Below the pieces are notes generated by a model that was not told the origin of the DNA, did not search any database, and saw only the letters and a program-made list of their open reading frames with translations. 26,514 nt of DNA, from contig CAMOLA010000031.1 of assembly GCA_946618265.1 (NCBI GenBank), positions 1-26,514 on the forward strand, written 5' to 3'. Positions 1 through 7,903 of the stretch are shown here, piece by piece. Made by a program: the position numbers and the translations under genes. The first letter of the stretch is position 1. Every line of letters starts with the position of its first letter. The DNA comes from an uncultured Eggerthellaceae bacterium. Lineage in GTDB: Bacteria; Actinomycetota; Coriobacteriia; Coriobacteriales; Eggerthellaceae.

Positions 1-951
1 GTCATCTGCTCGACGGCCTGCATCTGCGTGGCCGGCATGCTCGTGCTCGTCGACCTCGGCGGCATCCAGCGCGTCTGGCGCATGTTCACGGGCCCCAATT
101 TCATGAGCCCGCTGCTGTGGGACATGTGCATCATAACCATCTACCTGATCATCAACATCCTCGACCTCGTCTGGATGCAGAAGGGCGACGAGGAGAAGGT
201 GCGCAAGCTCTCCTATGTGGCCTTGCCTGTCGCAATCCTCGTGCACTCCGTGACCGCCTGGATCTTCGGCCTGCAGATCGCCCGCGCGTGGTACACCGCC
301 ATCATGGCCCCGATCTTCGTGGCGTCGGCACTCGATTCCGGTCTGGCATTGCTGCTGCTCGGCCTGTTGCTGCTCGACCGCATGGGCGTGATCGCGCTCG
401 AGGACGGTCTTCTTCCCAAGCTCGGCAAGCTGCTCGCCACCTTCATCGCGGTCGACGCGTTCTTCATCGGCTGCGAGCTGCTGACCATGGCCTATCCCGG
501 TGCGGGCGAAGCGGTGGCCCTTGGCGAGATGCTCGGTGGCGCAACTGCCCCGTTCTTCTGGTTCGAGATCATCGGCGGCCTGCTCGTGCCGTTCCTGATC
601 CTGGCTGTCGCGAAGAACCGCGAGAAGCGCTGCATGGTCGTGCTCGCGTCGGTGCTCGTCGTGCTCGGCGTGGCGTGCAAGCGCGTGTGGCTGCTGTTCA
701 CGAGCTTCATCCATCCGAACATCTACGGAGCTGGAGGCATCACCGCCGGCACGCATGCCGCGCAGGCCGACCCCGCCAACATGTGGATGCTCTTGGGGTC
801 GTTCGCCCCGACCATTCCCGAGGTGCTCGTGACCGTGGGGGTCATCAGCGTCGGCGTGCTCATCTTCATGGTGCTGTCCAACAAGCTGATCGTGGATGAG
901 GAGGAGGGTGCCGAGGCTTCCTCTGGCGAGAAAGCGGCCCAGGCGGCGTAG
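1..951 (+). CDS. NrfD/PsrC-like membrane subunit of a redox complex (5' end outside window)
   Basis: The frame is open from the first base and ends at TAG 949-951, giving 316 visible residues; the true start lies upstream. The protein is a multi-helix membrane protein. Its early segment, GGIQRVWRMFTGPNFMSPL, matches the conserved NrfD/PsrC/DmsC-type signature in which a Gly-rich turn and an Arg are followed by F/P-N-xx-SP. NrfD proteins are quinone-interacting anchors that pass electrons between the menaquinone pool and a periplasmic or cytoplasmic Fe-S subunit of molybdopterin or related reductases. The partner Fe-S and catalytic subunits would be expected upstream, outside the window. The last 20 or so residues are acidic and Ala-rich and probably cytosolic. 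A convergent transporter gene follows across a hairpin. Substrate of the complex cannot be inferred. Confidence 0.85.
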   Translation, partial: VICSTACICVAGMLVLVDLGGIQRVWRMFTGPNFMSPLLWDMCIITIYLIINILDLVWMQKGDEEKVRKLSYVALPVAILVHSVTAWIFGLQIARAWYTAIMAPIFVASALDSGLALLLLGLLLLDRMGVIALEDGLLPKLGKLLATFIAVDAFFIGCELLTMAYPGAGEAVALGEMLGGATAPFFWFEIIGGLLVPFLILAVAKNREKRCMVVLASVLVVLGVACKRVWLLFTSFIHPNIYGAGGITAGTHAAQADPANMWMLLGSFAPTIPEVLVTVGVISVGVLIFMVLSNKLIVDEEEGAEASSGEKAAQAA

Positions 952-995
952 CCGTTAAGCGGCGAACGCGCGCGCATCGCGATATCCTTCCCTGA

Positions 996-1028
996 AATGC
1001 GGCTTGCCCTTGGTGGGCGAGCCGCATT
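996..1028. terminator. Hairpin between convergent genes
   Basis: Stem AATGCGGCT-T-GCCC (996-1009) pairs with GGGC-G-AGCCGCATT (1015-1028) around a five-base loop. It lies between the stop of the NrfD-like gene and the stop of the convergent transporter. There is no long T run, so Rho-independent activity is plausible rather than certain. Confidence 0.55.
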
Positions 1029-1134
1029 GTCGTATCTGGAGGCGTGGGCGCTTGCGAGAGTGCACTACCCGCGAGCATCCGAGCGAGTTGCGGTCGAGTG
1101 AAAGGCACGGCGATTGCGCCCGGCCCATTCAGCG

Positions 1135-2028
1135 TTACCGGGGTGGCGTGTCGGGAGGCGTCTGGTTGCGCTGTTCGTCCTGGATGCGGGCCTCGTGGAC
1201 GTTGTAGACGGTGGCGCTGACGATGACCAGGGTGGCGCCGAACAGCGACAGCGGCCCTATCGTCTCGCCGACGAAGATGGCGACGAGTATGGGGTTGAGG
1301 ATCGGTTCGACCGTCGATATGAGCGATGCCGCCAGCGGGTTCACGGTGTCGAGGCCCTTCGACAGCAGCACGTAAGCCAACCCCACCTGCACGACGCCGA
1401 GCGTTACGACTGCCACGACGGCTGAGGGCGTGAAGATAGTCTCTTGCATCAGGCTGGGTATGCCGCAGACCGTGCAAGCGAGGAACGAGATGATGGCCGC
1501 GCTCTCGAAGTCGCAGCCGGGGATGCGCTTCATAATGAACACGCCTGCATAGAAGATGCCCGATATCACGGCCACGACGTTGCCCCACATTCCTTCGGGG
1601 CTGATCTGGTCGAAGAAGAAGCAGCCGATGCCGATGAAGATGACGATGCACGCGATGACCGACGGACGGCGCGGCTTCTCGCCGAAGAAGATCAAGGAGC
1701 CCACGATGATCCAGGCGGGCATCGTGAATTGCAGCACGATGGCGTTTGCCGCCGTGGTCATCTTGGTCGAGAGCACGAACGTCTGAAGCATCGAGAAGTT
1801 GATGAACGCCCCTAGGGCAACCTGCCGGTTGAAGACGAGCCGCTTCCCCTGCGATCTCAGATAGATGTAGAGCACCGTGGCGGCGAAGAGGCTGCGCGCT
1901 CCGCTGATGGAAAGCGCGGCCCACGGAATCGATTTGATGAGCACGCCCGCTAGCGCGAAGCAGATCGCCGAGAGCAGTACGTACAGCATGCCAAGCGCGC
2001 GGCTGGTTGTCGACTTGGGTGCGTTCAT
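1135..2028 (-). CDS. EamA-family (DMT) permease
   Basis: A 297-residue hydrophobic protein with about ten membrane helices in two EamA repeats (roughly residues 10-135 and 150-285). The end of the second repeat carries the usual pattern in which EPI and GE residues (STVEPILNPILVAIFVGE) precede the last helices. Family members export metabolites such as amino acids or purines from the cytoplasm, but the substrate here is unknown. I start at ATG 2028 because a longer reading frame (to 2193) adds a non-hydrophobic leader, while 2028 is preceded by AGGGGAT and begins just before helix 1. It is divergent from the aldo/keto reductase at 2211, with 182 bp between them for two promoters. Confidence 0.85.
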   Translation of the reverse strand: MNAPKSTTSRALGMLYVLLSAICFALAGVLIKSIPWAALSISGARSLFAATVLYIYLRSQGKRLVFNRQVALGAFINFSMLQTFVLSTKMTTAANAIVLQFTMPAWIIVGSLIFFGEKPRRPSVIACIVIFIGIGCFFFDQISPEGMWGNVVAVISGIFYAGVFIMKRIPGCDFESAAIISFLACTVCGIPSLMQETIFTPSAVVAVVTLGVVQVGLAYVLLSKGLDTVNPLAASLISTVEPILNPILVAIFVGETIGPLSLFGATLVIVSATVYNVHEARIQDEQRNQTPPDTPPR

Positions 2029-2210
2029 GCTGTTCGTTATCCCCTGAATGAATGATGTTTGCGTTTCGAAACGAGAATACCATGTTGTGCTGGTAGGATA
2101 TCGGGTCAGACGCGCGCAGGCGAAGATGGACAGTTTGCCGGTTGTGAGCGTGGGCCAATCGGTCAGGCGCGCTTGGTCGTGATAGGTGGGCACAGGCGAG
2201 GGAGGCGGCT

Positions 2211-3392
2211 ATGGAGTATCGGTTTGACAAGCGATCGGGCAACAACCTGTCGGTCATGGGCATGGGATGCATGCGTCTGCCGCGCAGCGTGAGCGGGATC
2301 GACGTACTGAAGACCGAGCTGTGCGTGCTCACCGCTATCGAGCAGGGCGTTAACTACTTTGATACAGCATATGCCTATGGCGGAAGCGAGGCGGCGTTGG
2401 GCGAGATCGTCGAGCGCAACGGGCTGCGCGACCGCATCTTCATCGCTTCCAAGCTCCCGCATGGCAAGTGCAAGTCGATCGATGACGTCGAGCGCTTGTT
2501 CGCGGCTTCCCTCGAGCGATTGCGCACCGACTACCTCGACTACTACCTCATGCACAACATCGTGACGGCCGACCAATGGACACGTCTGGTCGATCTGGGC
2601 ATCGAGGAATGGATCGCGCAGAAGAAGGCGAGCGGGGCCATCCGTCGCATCGGGTTCTCGTTTCATGGCGGCATCGCGGAGTTCCGCACGCTGATGGACG
2701 CCTATGACTGGGATTTCGTGCAAATCCAGTACAACTACGTCAACGAGCATTACCAGGCGGGGCGCGAAGGGATGGAACTCGCCGCGAGCCGAGGGCTGCC
2801 CGTCATCGTCATGGAACCCTTGTTGGGCGGCCGGCTGACAGCCAACCTGCCCAAAGATGCGACCCGTGCGCTCGAAGACGCGGTGCCGGATCGCACGCCG
2901 GCGGCTTGGGGTTTGCGCTGGCTGTTCGACCAGCCCGAGGTGACCGTCGTGCTTTCGGGCATGAACTCGCCCGAGATGATCGAGGAGAATTGCGCGACCG
3001 CGGCCGCCACGGCGCCGGGATCCATGACGGATGCGGAACGCGCGGCCATCGAGCAGGCGCGTGTCGCGTTCGGGCGCAGTTTCCGCGTGCCGTGCACGGG
3101 CTGCAACTACTGCATGCCTTGCCCGCAGGGCATCAGCATCCCGTCAGTGTTCGCCGCCTACAACGAGAGCTATTCGCTGGAATGGCGCACGGGGTTCTTC
3201 CAGTACATGCTGAGCGTCGGCGTGGCGACCGGCGAGCCGCGCCTGGCGAGCAGCTGCATCGAGTGCGGGGCTTGCGCGAAGAAGTGCCCCCAGCACATTG
3301 ACGTTCCCGCGCGCATGGGCGACGTGCGCAAGCGCTTGGAGTTCCCGGGGTTGAAGGGCGCCCTCAGGCTGGCCGCGCCGTTTTTGAAATAG
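2211..3392 (+). CDS. Aldo/keto reductase with C-terminal 2[4Fe-4S] domain
   Basis: A 393-residue protein with two parts. Residues 1-285 form an aldo/keto reductase barrel with the expected tetrad: D51 and Y56 in DTAYAYGG, K81 in ASKLPHG and H115 in YLMHN. Residues 293-365 carry two cluster motifs, C295xxC298xxC301xxC304P and C349xxC352xxC355xxxC359P, so two [4Fe-4S] clusters are likely. This architecture (COG1453-like) is common in anaerobes, where the clusters probably deliver electrons from ferredoxin in place of or alongside NADPH; substrates are mostly unknown. The start ATG 2211 follows GAGGGAGG at 2198-2204. The gene is intact. A related stand-alone Fe-S domain is encoded at 15877. Confidence 0.92.
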   Translation: MEYRFDKRSGNNLSVMGMGCMRLPRSVSGIDVLKTELCVLTAIEQGVNYFDTAYAYGGSEAALGEIVERNGLRDRIFIASKLPHGKCKSIDDVERLFAASLERLRTDYLDYYLMHNIVTADQWTRLVDLGIEEWIAQKKASGAIRRIGFSFHGGIAEFRTLMDAYDWDFVQIQYNYVNEHYQAGREGMELAASRGLPVIVMEPLLGGRLTANLPKDATRALEDAVPDRTPAAWGLRWLFDQPEVTVVLSGMNSPEMIEENCATAAATAPGSMTDAERAAIEQARVAFGRSFRVPCTGCNYCMPCPQGISIPSVFAAYNESYSLEWRTGFFQYMLSVGVATGEPRLASSCIECGACAKKCPQHIDVPARMGDVRKRLEFPGLKGALRLAAPFLK

Positions 3393-3399
3393 TCATAAC

Positions 3400-3560
3400 T
3401 CTCTGTTAAACCAGCGTTGGCGCGGAGCCGTCCCGGACGGATGGGGGCGTTCGCTTGGCTTCGGCTAGCCTAGATGGAGTTTTGAAGTCAGTGCCTGCAG
3501 AATCGCTCACGCCCCCCATCCGTCCGGGACGGCTCCGCGCCAACGCTGGTTTAACAGAGA
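3400..3560. repeat. Long near-perfect inverted repeat (51/52-bp arms)
   Basis: Arm 3400-3450 is the reverse complement of 3509-3560 except for one extra C in the right arm (six C against five G). The loop is 58 bases. The element starts 8 bases after the stop of the aldo/keto reductase and its right end runs into the next palindrome at 3558. The arms contain no recognisable gene. It may be a MITE-like or REP-like element, or may act as a strong transcript end; which is not decided by the sequence. Confidence 0.9.
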
Positions 3561-3597
3561 CAATCATAAAAGGGGACTGTCCCTTTTATGATTGTCT
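3558..3597. terminator. 40-bp palindrome with GGGGACTGTCCC core at a stop codon
   Basis: The 17-bp arms 3558-3574 and 3581-3597 are perfect reverse complements around GACTGT. The right arm overlaps the stop (3596-3598) of the nitroreductase-like gene on the minus strand. On that strand the hairpin would form immediately at the end of the coding sequence, and its outer A/T-rich ends suit bidirectional termination. The same core recurs in the palindrome at 18048-18090. Confidence 0.7.
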
Positions 3598-4351
3598 AGG
3601 CGTTCGTTTCGAAGACGCCGCCGTCGCCCCATTGCCAGGCGCCGGCGATGCCGCATGCTTCGGCGACTACCTCGAAGTGGTATTTGGCGATGCCGAGGTC
3701 GGTGTACTCCATGCCCGTCTTCACGCGGGCAAGCTCGGCGCGCACGGGGCCGTCGGGCTCGTCCTGCACGAACACGACGGGCTGCTCGTTGATGGCGGAA
3801 GGCGCCTTCCACACGGCGTCGACGCAGGCCCGAATCCATTCGGCCGCTTGCGCGAGCGGGGCGGGACCGCGGTACAGGTCGGCTTGGTCTTTCGATCGGC
3901 CGCGGATGCCCGCGCGAATCGTGCGCTGCTTGAACGGCATCTTCTCGGGCGCGTAGCCGATGGGGATCACGTCGTGGAGCACCTCGCCGTCGGGCAGGTC
4001 GACGCGGGTCGTGGTCGCATCGTAGGTGCTGGCCACCCAACAGGTGGAAAGCCCCATCATCTCGGCTGCGAGTACGAAACGCTCGCCGTAGTAGCCGAGC
4101 TTCTCCTCCTCGGCTGGGTCTTTCGGGCCGACGAGCGCGGCGTAGCAGGGCGGGTTGCTCGCGAACATCTTGGGGCTCATGTCGATGGCGGTGCCGTTCT
4201 CGCGTGGACCGTACAGTTGGAAATGCAGCCCGGATTCGGCATTGCATCGCTCGATTTCGGCTGCCAGGGCGTCGAATTTCTCTTGCTCGATCGGCGTGCT
4301 GGCAAAGGCGCGGCATGAGATGCGCTTTTCGATCGCTTGGATGATGTCCAT
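3596..4351 (-). CDS. Nitroreductase-family flavoprotein (putative)
   Basis: A 251-residue protein that opens with MDIIQAIEKRISCRAF, the classic nitroreductase start in which the R-S/C-x-R residues contact FMN phosphate. It continues with GYYGERFVLAAEMMGLSTCW, the helix and loop that normally follow, then IPIGYAPE. Such proteins use FMN and NAD(P)H for two-electron reductions of nitro, quinone or enone groups; the longer TM-nitroreductase-like subgroup is poorly characterised. ATG 4351 is preceded by AGGAGAG, which decides it over an upstream ATG at 4441. The stop is covered by the palindrome 3558-3597. Nothing indicates a physiological substrate. Confidence 0.82.
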   Translation of the reverse strand: MDIIQAIEKRISCRAFASTPIEQEKFDALAAEIERCNAESGLHFQLYGPRENGTAIDMSPKMFASNPPCYAALVGPKDPAEEEKLGYYGERFVLAAEMMGLSTCWVASTYDATTTRVDLPDGEVLHDVIPIGYAPEKMPFKQRTIRAGIRGRSKDQADLYRGPAPLAQAAEWIRACVDAVWKAPSAINEQPVVFVQDEPDGPVRAELARVKTGMEYTDLGIAKYHFEVVAEACGIAGAWQWGDGGVFETNA

Positions 4352-4585
4352 GGTTTCTCTCCTGTTTCGGGTAGCCGCCTGGTCGGTGACGCGGGCATTT
4401 ACATTGCGATTCGATATAACATTGGTGCTTTTAGTAACCATTCGTCAGCATGATACCCGATAGCTGCACAGTTCGCAGCGTCATCATGCACAGCGTTTTA
4501 CGTCGAGAGCGGCCTCGCCGGTTGGAACGAAAGCAAGAGGCCGGTCGAGCCGTAAGGCGGGATTTCGAAAATACCCCGGATTTTT

Positions 4586-4619
4586 GCGGGGCGAGGCGTC
4601 ATTGGGCGTCTCGCCCCGC
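4586..4619 (+). terminator. Orphan GC-rich hairpin
   Basis: GCGGGGCGAGGCG (4586-4598) pairs with CGTCTCGCCCCGC (4607-4619) with one mismatch and an 8-base loop, followed by TTGCTTTC. No plus-strand gene lies upstream, so if it is a terminator it would end an unannotated transcript, perhaps a small RNA. It could equally be a chance or decayed element. Confidence 0.35.
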
Positions 4620-4746
4620 TTGCTTTCTGGCAAGCCTTCGCGTGTTCGGATGTCTTATGCACGTTTGGCTTCTCCCATGTTGCGCAACATCATCGAGATT
4701 TTGCGACGTACCATTGATTGGTGGTGTAGGCCCGCTCCGGCATACT

Positions 4747-4802
4747 GACCAAAAGGGAGACTCCCTTTCGGTCTGTTGTGAAAGGGAGTCTCCCTTTTGG
4801 TC
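4747..4802. repeat. Palindromic repeat, GGGAGACTCCC family (inverted pair)
   Basis: The 23-bp arms 4747-4769 and 4780-4802 are perfect reverse complements with a 10-base loop, and each arm is itself a palindrome with core AAAGGGAGACTCCCTTT. Further copies of this core occur at 9533-9559 and 20623-20657. It lies upstream of the lectin-domain gene, where it could insulate or terminate transcription. Confidence 0.85.
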
Positions 4803-4924
4803 TATGTAAGCTTCGGGCGAACGGCGGCGAGGCGGATCAGGAGCAGGGAGCCAGAGCGCCTTCGGCCTGTCGTCGCAGGTAGGTGCGGTGGGCTCGTGAA
4901 TGAGGGCATTGCGGAGGAGGCGGC

Positions 4925-5917
4925 ATGTATTGCGAGGTTTGCGGCTACGAATCGAATGAGACCGGACCAGTGTGCTCGCGCTGCAGCTCGGTGTTGCCTG
5001 ATCGGTCGGGAGAAAGCGATGACGCCACAGTAGGCGAGCAGCCTATTGCGTCGGAGGGCGCATGCGTGCCATCGAACGAATCGGAACAGTCCGATCAAGG
5101 ATCCGTCCCCGTTATTTCGGATGCTCCTGTCGCAGGGGAAGGCGATTGGCGCTCGAGGGGCGTAGCGTTCGGAGGAAGCGAAGCGCATGCGAGCGTTCCT
5201 TCTCAATCAGCGGGTTCAGCGAGCGGCTTGAATGCGCGGGGGACGATCGCACTTGCCGCGCTCGGCATCGCCATCTTGTTCGCGCTTGTAGCCGTGCTAT
5301 GCGTTCTCGTGGTCAAACCGCCGGATGCTCCTTCTGACAGCCAGCCGGCTCGTTCGGCTTCTGCGCCTGTCGACGGCGAAACAAGCAAGGGCTTCGATGC
5401 GGAAGGCGCCGGAGACGGAAGCGGCGATTTGATGAGCGAAAGCAGTGCGGCTTCCGCCGCGACGGCCACGCAAACCCCTTTCGAGGCGAATACGACGGCC
5501 GAGCAAAAAGCCCGCGCGGTGACGCACGGCGGACATCATTATCTGGCGATTGATGATTCCATGACCTGGACCGAAGCCGAGGCGCTCTGCGTCGAGATGG
5601 GCGGCCATTTGTCTACGATTTCCGATGCGGAGGAACAGTCGGTAGTGGCTGATATGGTGCTTGACGGCGACGCTCATTTCTATTGGATAGGGCTTACCTC
5701 CGAGGAAAGCGCGGACTCGGTCCAGTTCGTGTGGGTAGACGGAACCGCGCTCGGATATACCAACTGGGATCCCGGCGAGCCGAATAACAAAGCATGGACC
5801 CCCGAGGGCGAGAACTACGTGGGCATGTGGCCTTCCCGTGGCACGTGGAACGACTTCATCGATAACGGTTCCCGCACCGACGGCGCCTGTGGGCTCGTCT
5901 GCGAGTGGGATTGCTGA
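4925..5917 (+). CDS. Zinc-ribbon, single-helix, C-type-lectin-domain protein
   Basis: A 330-residue protein in four parts. An N-terminal zinc ribbon (C3, C6, C17, C20) is followed by an acidic Ser-rich stretch, one membrane helix (about 107-130) and a Ser/Ala-rich linker. Residues 196-330 form a C-type lectin domain with the WIGL core (254-257), an EPNN motif (285-288) and WND (308-310). C222 and C326 are placed as the domain's long disulfide. In animal lectins an EPN motif goes with mannose-type sugars, but for bacterial domains ligand is unproven. The topology implied is zinc ribbon inside, lectin domain outside. The start ATG 4925 follows AGGAGG. It converges on another zinc-ribbon gene (5963-6721). 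A role in surface binding is inference only. Confidence 0.85.
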   Translation: MYCEVCGYESNETGPVCSRCSSVLPDRSGESDDATVGEQPIASEGACVPSNESEQSDQGSVPVISDAPVAGEGDWRSRGVAFGGSEAHASVPSQSAGSASGLNARGTIALAALGIAILFALVAVLCVLVVKPPDAPSDSQPARSASAPVDGETSKGFDAEGAGDGSGDLMSESSAASAATATQTPFEANTTAEQKARAVTHGGHHYLAIDDSMTWTEAEALCVEMGGHLSTISDAEEQSVVADMVLDGDAHFYWIGLTSEESADSVQFVWVDGTALGYTNWDPGEPNNKAWTPEGENYVGMWPSRGTWNDFIDNGSRTDGACGLVCEWDC

Positions 5918-5962
5918 TGCGGATGCGCCGAACGATCTAAGCGCTGGTTTTCGTATTCGTTT

Positions 5963-6721
5963 TCAGATGTTGACAAGTTGGGCGTAATCGAGATCTCGAA
6001 TTGGAAGTGGGAGTAGGCAGACTGGCGTCAAGGTCCATTGCCTCGCCCCTCTCAACTTTCCGTTTCGTCTAACACCATTCGAAGTGGACGACGCCCGCTT
6101 CCTCGTAGGGGCAGACCGAGTACGATACAGACGAGCTGAGCCGTGAGCAAAGGGCTTGTCGTCGAGTCCGATTTCCTTCTCCATGCTCATCAGGCCCTCG
6201 AAAATATCGTCGTACGCACGCTGCTGGCCGCCGTTGAGCTGCGAGCGGTAGTACGGCAAGGGGAAGCTCTTGGTGCCTTTGGGGAACCACTTGTACAATT
6301 TGGCCTGGTCGGCGGGCACGTCCGATTTTTCGAAGGCCTTTACGGGCTGAATGGCCCGACCGGTGGAGCTCTGCAGATTGCCGTCGGTTCCCGTGCAGAA
6401 GCCGATGACGGCTATCATCACGGCGACGAGGGCGGCGGCGATGACCTTTGCGTTCAAGGCGCCCTTCCGCGTTTTTGCAGCGGGGGTGGTCCGATTGCGC
6501 GCTGCAGGGCGCGAGTCTGCGGCGGTCTTCGGTTTCGCTTGGATCGTTTGCGGTAACGGGGCGGCTTGCGTAAACCGAGTTGCTCGCGGCTGCGGCGCGT
6601 TTCGCCGCGCATTCGCGTGCCTTGCGGCTCGCTGGCGTTGAACGTTGGCGATGTTGAGTCCGCAGCGCCCGCAGTACATCGCGCCGTTCGCCACTTGGTG
6701 TCCGCATCGCTTGCAATACAT
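5963..6721 (-). pseudogene. Zinc-ribbon membrane protein gene, probably truncated or frameshifted
   Basis: Starts at ATG 6721 behind GGAGGA and encodes MYCKRCGHQVANGAMYCGRC, a zinc ribbon (C3, C6, C17, C20). A basic Ala/Arg/Pro-rich linker and one membrane helix (about 91-110) follow. An outer segment to about residue 192 (FPLPYYRSQLNGGQQRAYDD) looks like a well-kept globular domain. Beyond roughly 6148 the frame turns into Arg/Thr/Ser-rich sequence with no domain character. A neighbouring frame there reads SVSYSVCPYEEAGVVHFEWC and stops at 6069, which looks more natural. I therefore suspect a frameshift or deletion near 6148. The alternative is a short intact gene with an unusual C-terminus. 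Confidence 0.6.
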
Positions 6722-6830
6722 CTTGTCCTCCGCGTCAATGGTTTCCTTCCTCCTTGAAGGCTAAAGACATCGATGCTGTTTCTGTTGCACAACATGCGCA
6801 GGGTTGGGAGGCGTTTGGTGTGGGTTTGAA

Positions 6831-6908
6831 ATTAGTGCACACAAATACGTCCTGCTTGTGCATTTGCCCAGGTAGCGATTGCCAACTACGAGATTTGTGT
6901 GCACAAAT
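6831..6908. repeat. Inverted repeat, possible operator pair
   Basis: ATTAGTGCACACAAAT (6831-6846) and ATTTGTGTGCACAAAT (6893-6908) are inverted copies matching at 15 of 16 positions, 46 bases apart. Each contains GTGCAC. A dimeric regulator could bind them, but a plain hairpin is also possible. Confidence 0.45.
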
Positions 6909-6928
6909 TTGAGCAGTCGGTTTTACGA

Positions 6929-7033
6929 GACCGATTTCCCCGTGGGAAAACGGTCTGGCTTTTGGAAAACGGTTCGGGCGGTCAGGTTCCCCGCGGGAAA
7001 TCGGTCGTCGAGCGGAAAATGATTGGGAAATCG
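6929..7033. repeat. CCCCGCGGG-family palindromes, diverged copies
   Basis: A palindrome at 6929-6955 (ends GACCG/CGGTC, centre TTTCCCCGTGGGAAAA), a second at 6985-7006 (TTCCCCGCGGGAAATCGGTC) and a half copy near 7022-7036 (GATTGGGAAATCGGTC). They belong to the same family as the five-copy array at 19542-19790. Confidence 0.7.
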
Positions 7034-7100
7034 GTCCGAGATAGGCGCGATTGCTAGATAATGGGCGCAGGACAGTTTATCGAGAGAAGGGGTGCATCGC

Positions 7101-7730
7101 ATGGATGCAAATATCGTCAAGCGCAACGAGCTGCTCGCGCGGAAGGTGATCAAGGGTCTCGAGTCGCGCAACATGTCGGGTTACTACGCCGCCAGCAAGG
7201 AAGAGGCGCTCGCACAGGCGCTCGAGCTGATTGGCGAGGGCAGCTCCGTCACGATGGGCGGCGCCATGAGCGCTCACGAGATCGGGCTGGTCGCGGCGCT
7301 CAAGGACGGCAACTACAGCTTCATCGACCGAGATGCGGCGCCCGATCCGCGCGCGGCCATGCTGGCGGCATACGATGCGGACGTGTTCCTGTCCAGCGCG
7401 AACGCTATCACCGAGGATGGCATCCTGGTCAACATCGACGGCAACTCGAATCGCGTGTCCGCCATCGCCCAGGGTCCGCGCAAGGTCGTGTTCATCGTGG
7501 GCATGAACAAGGTGTGCGATGACGTGGACGGCGCCATGAAGCGCGCCCGCAACGTGGCCGCGCCGATCAACGCGCAGCGCTTCGGCCTGAACACGCCCTG
7601 CGCCAAGACGGGGGCTTGCGCGGACTGCAAGTCGCCCGACACCATCTGCTGCCAGTTTCTCGTCACGCGCTTTTCGCGCCATGAGGGCCGCATCCACGTG
7701 ATTTTGGTGAACGACAACCTGGGCTTTTAG
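7101..7730 (+). CDS. LUD-domain (lactate-utilisation-like) protein
   Basis: A 209-residue protein of the LUD/DUF162 superfamily, in the group formerly called DUF1121. It has the glycine-rich core VTMGGAMSAHEIGL (50-63) and GNSNRVSAIAQGPRKVV (114-130). A Cys-rich C-terminal stretch, CAKTGACADCKSPDTICC (C167, C173, C176, C183, C184), leads into the RIHVILVNDNLGF end typical of the family. LutC and LutB relatives act in L-lactate oxidation, but the stand-alone members seen in anaerobes have no proven reaction; the Cys cluster suggests metal or Fe-S binding. ATG 7101 is preferred to GTG 7092, because GAGAAGG at 7083-7089 is well spaced only for the ATG. An intrinsic terminator follows, so it is probably monocistronic. 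Confidence 0.88.
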   Translation: MDANIVKRNELLARKVIKGLESRNMSGYYAASKEEALAQALELIGEGSSVTMGGAMSAHEIGLVAALKDGNYSFIDRDAAPDPRAAMLAAYDADVFLSSANAITEDGILVNIDGNSNRVSAIAQGPRKVVFIVGMNKVCDDVDGAMKRARNVAAPINAQRFGLNTPCAKTGACADCKSPDTICCQFLVTRFSRHEGRIHVILVNDNLGF

Positions 7731-7753
7731 TCGCGTTCGCGCTGTTTGCCAGG

Positions 7754-7786
7754 CGGGCTGCGGATCGTCCGCAGCCCGTCTCTTTT
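7754..7786 (+). terminator. Intrinsic terminator
   Basis: Perfect 11-bp stem CGGGCTGCGGA (7754-7764) / TCCGCAGCCCG (7768-7778), loop TCG, followed by TCTCTTTT (7779-7786). It ends the LUD-domain transcript 24 bases after its stop. Confidence 0.9.
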
Positions 7787-7903
7787 ATGGCTTCGGCCGA
7801 ATTGGCGATCGAAAAAAATTGCATGCAATATAATGGCGTGCAATGTAAAACGAGAAAGCTTATCGATCGCGTTTCTCTATGCGCAGAATCCGAGGGAGTG
7901 GAA

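Larger units (their letters stand above)
4352..4924. other. Gene-free stretch with hairpins
   Basis: No convincing coding sequence is present. One frame stays open from 4450 to 4809, but it has no ribosome-binding site, and its product is Arg/Cys-rich and unlike any family I know. The region holds the nitroreductase promoter (near 4352-4440, AT-rich), a GC-rich hairpin at 4586-4619, a double palindrome at 4747-4802 and the leader of the lectin-domain gene. Confidence 0.5.
6722..7100. other. Intergenic region between divergent genes, repeat-rich
   Basis: This stretch separates the broken zinc-ribbon gene (minus) from the LUD-domain gene (plus). It holds an inverted repeat with GTGCACACAAAT (6831-6908) and three partial copies of the CCCCGCGGG palindrome family (6929-7033). 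No coding sequence is evident. Confidence 0.5.

Noticed and set aside
866..2332. 488-codon open frame on the minus strand
   Set aside because: It is a shadow of the EamA gene: Arg/His-rich, spans two other genes and an intergenic hairpin, and has no domain character.
3400..3560. Insertion sequence with terminal inverted repeats
   Set aside because: Only 58 bases lie between the arms, so no transposase is encoded, and no target duplication could be identified.
3455..4318. 287-codon plus-strand frame opposite the nitroreductase
   Set aside because: The minus strand has clear nitroreductase motifs and a good start; the plus frame has neither and begins in the inverted-repeat loop.
4450..4809. 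119-codon open frame on the plus strand
   Set aside because: No ribosome-binding site, composition unlike neighbours, and it runs through a hairpin and the double palindrome.
7821..7844. Direct repeat GC(A/G)TGCAAT around a TATAAT
   Set aside because: Two short copies only, no partner regulator and no matching -35; too weak for a separate operator call.
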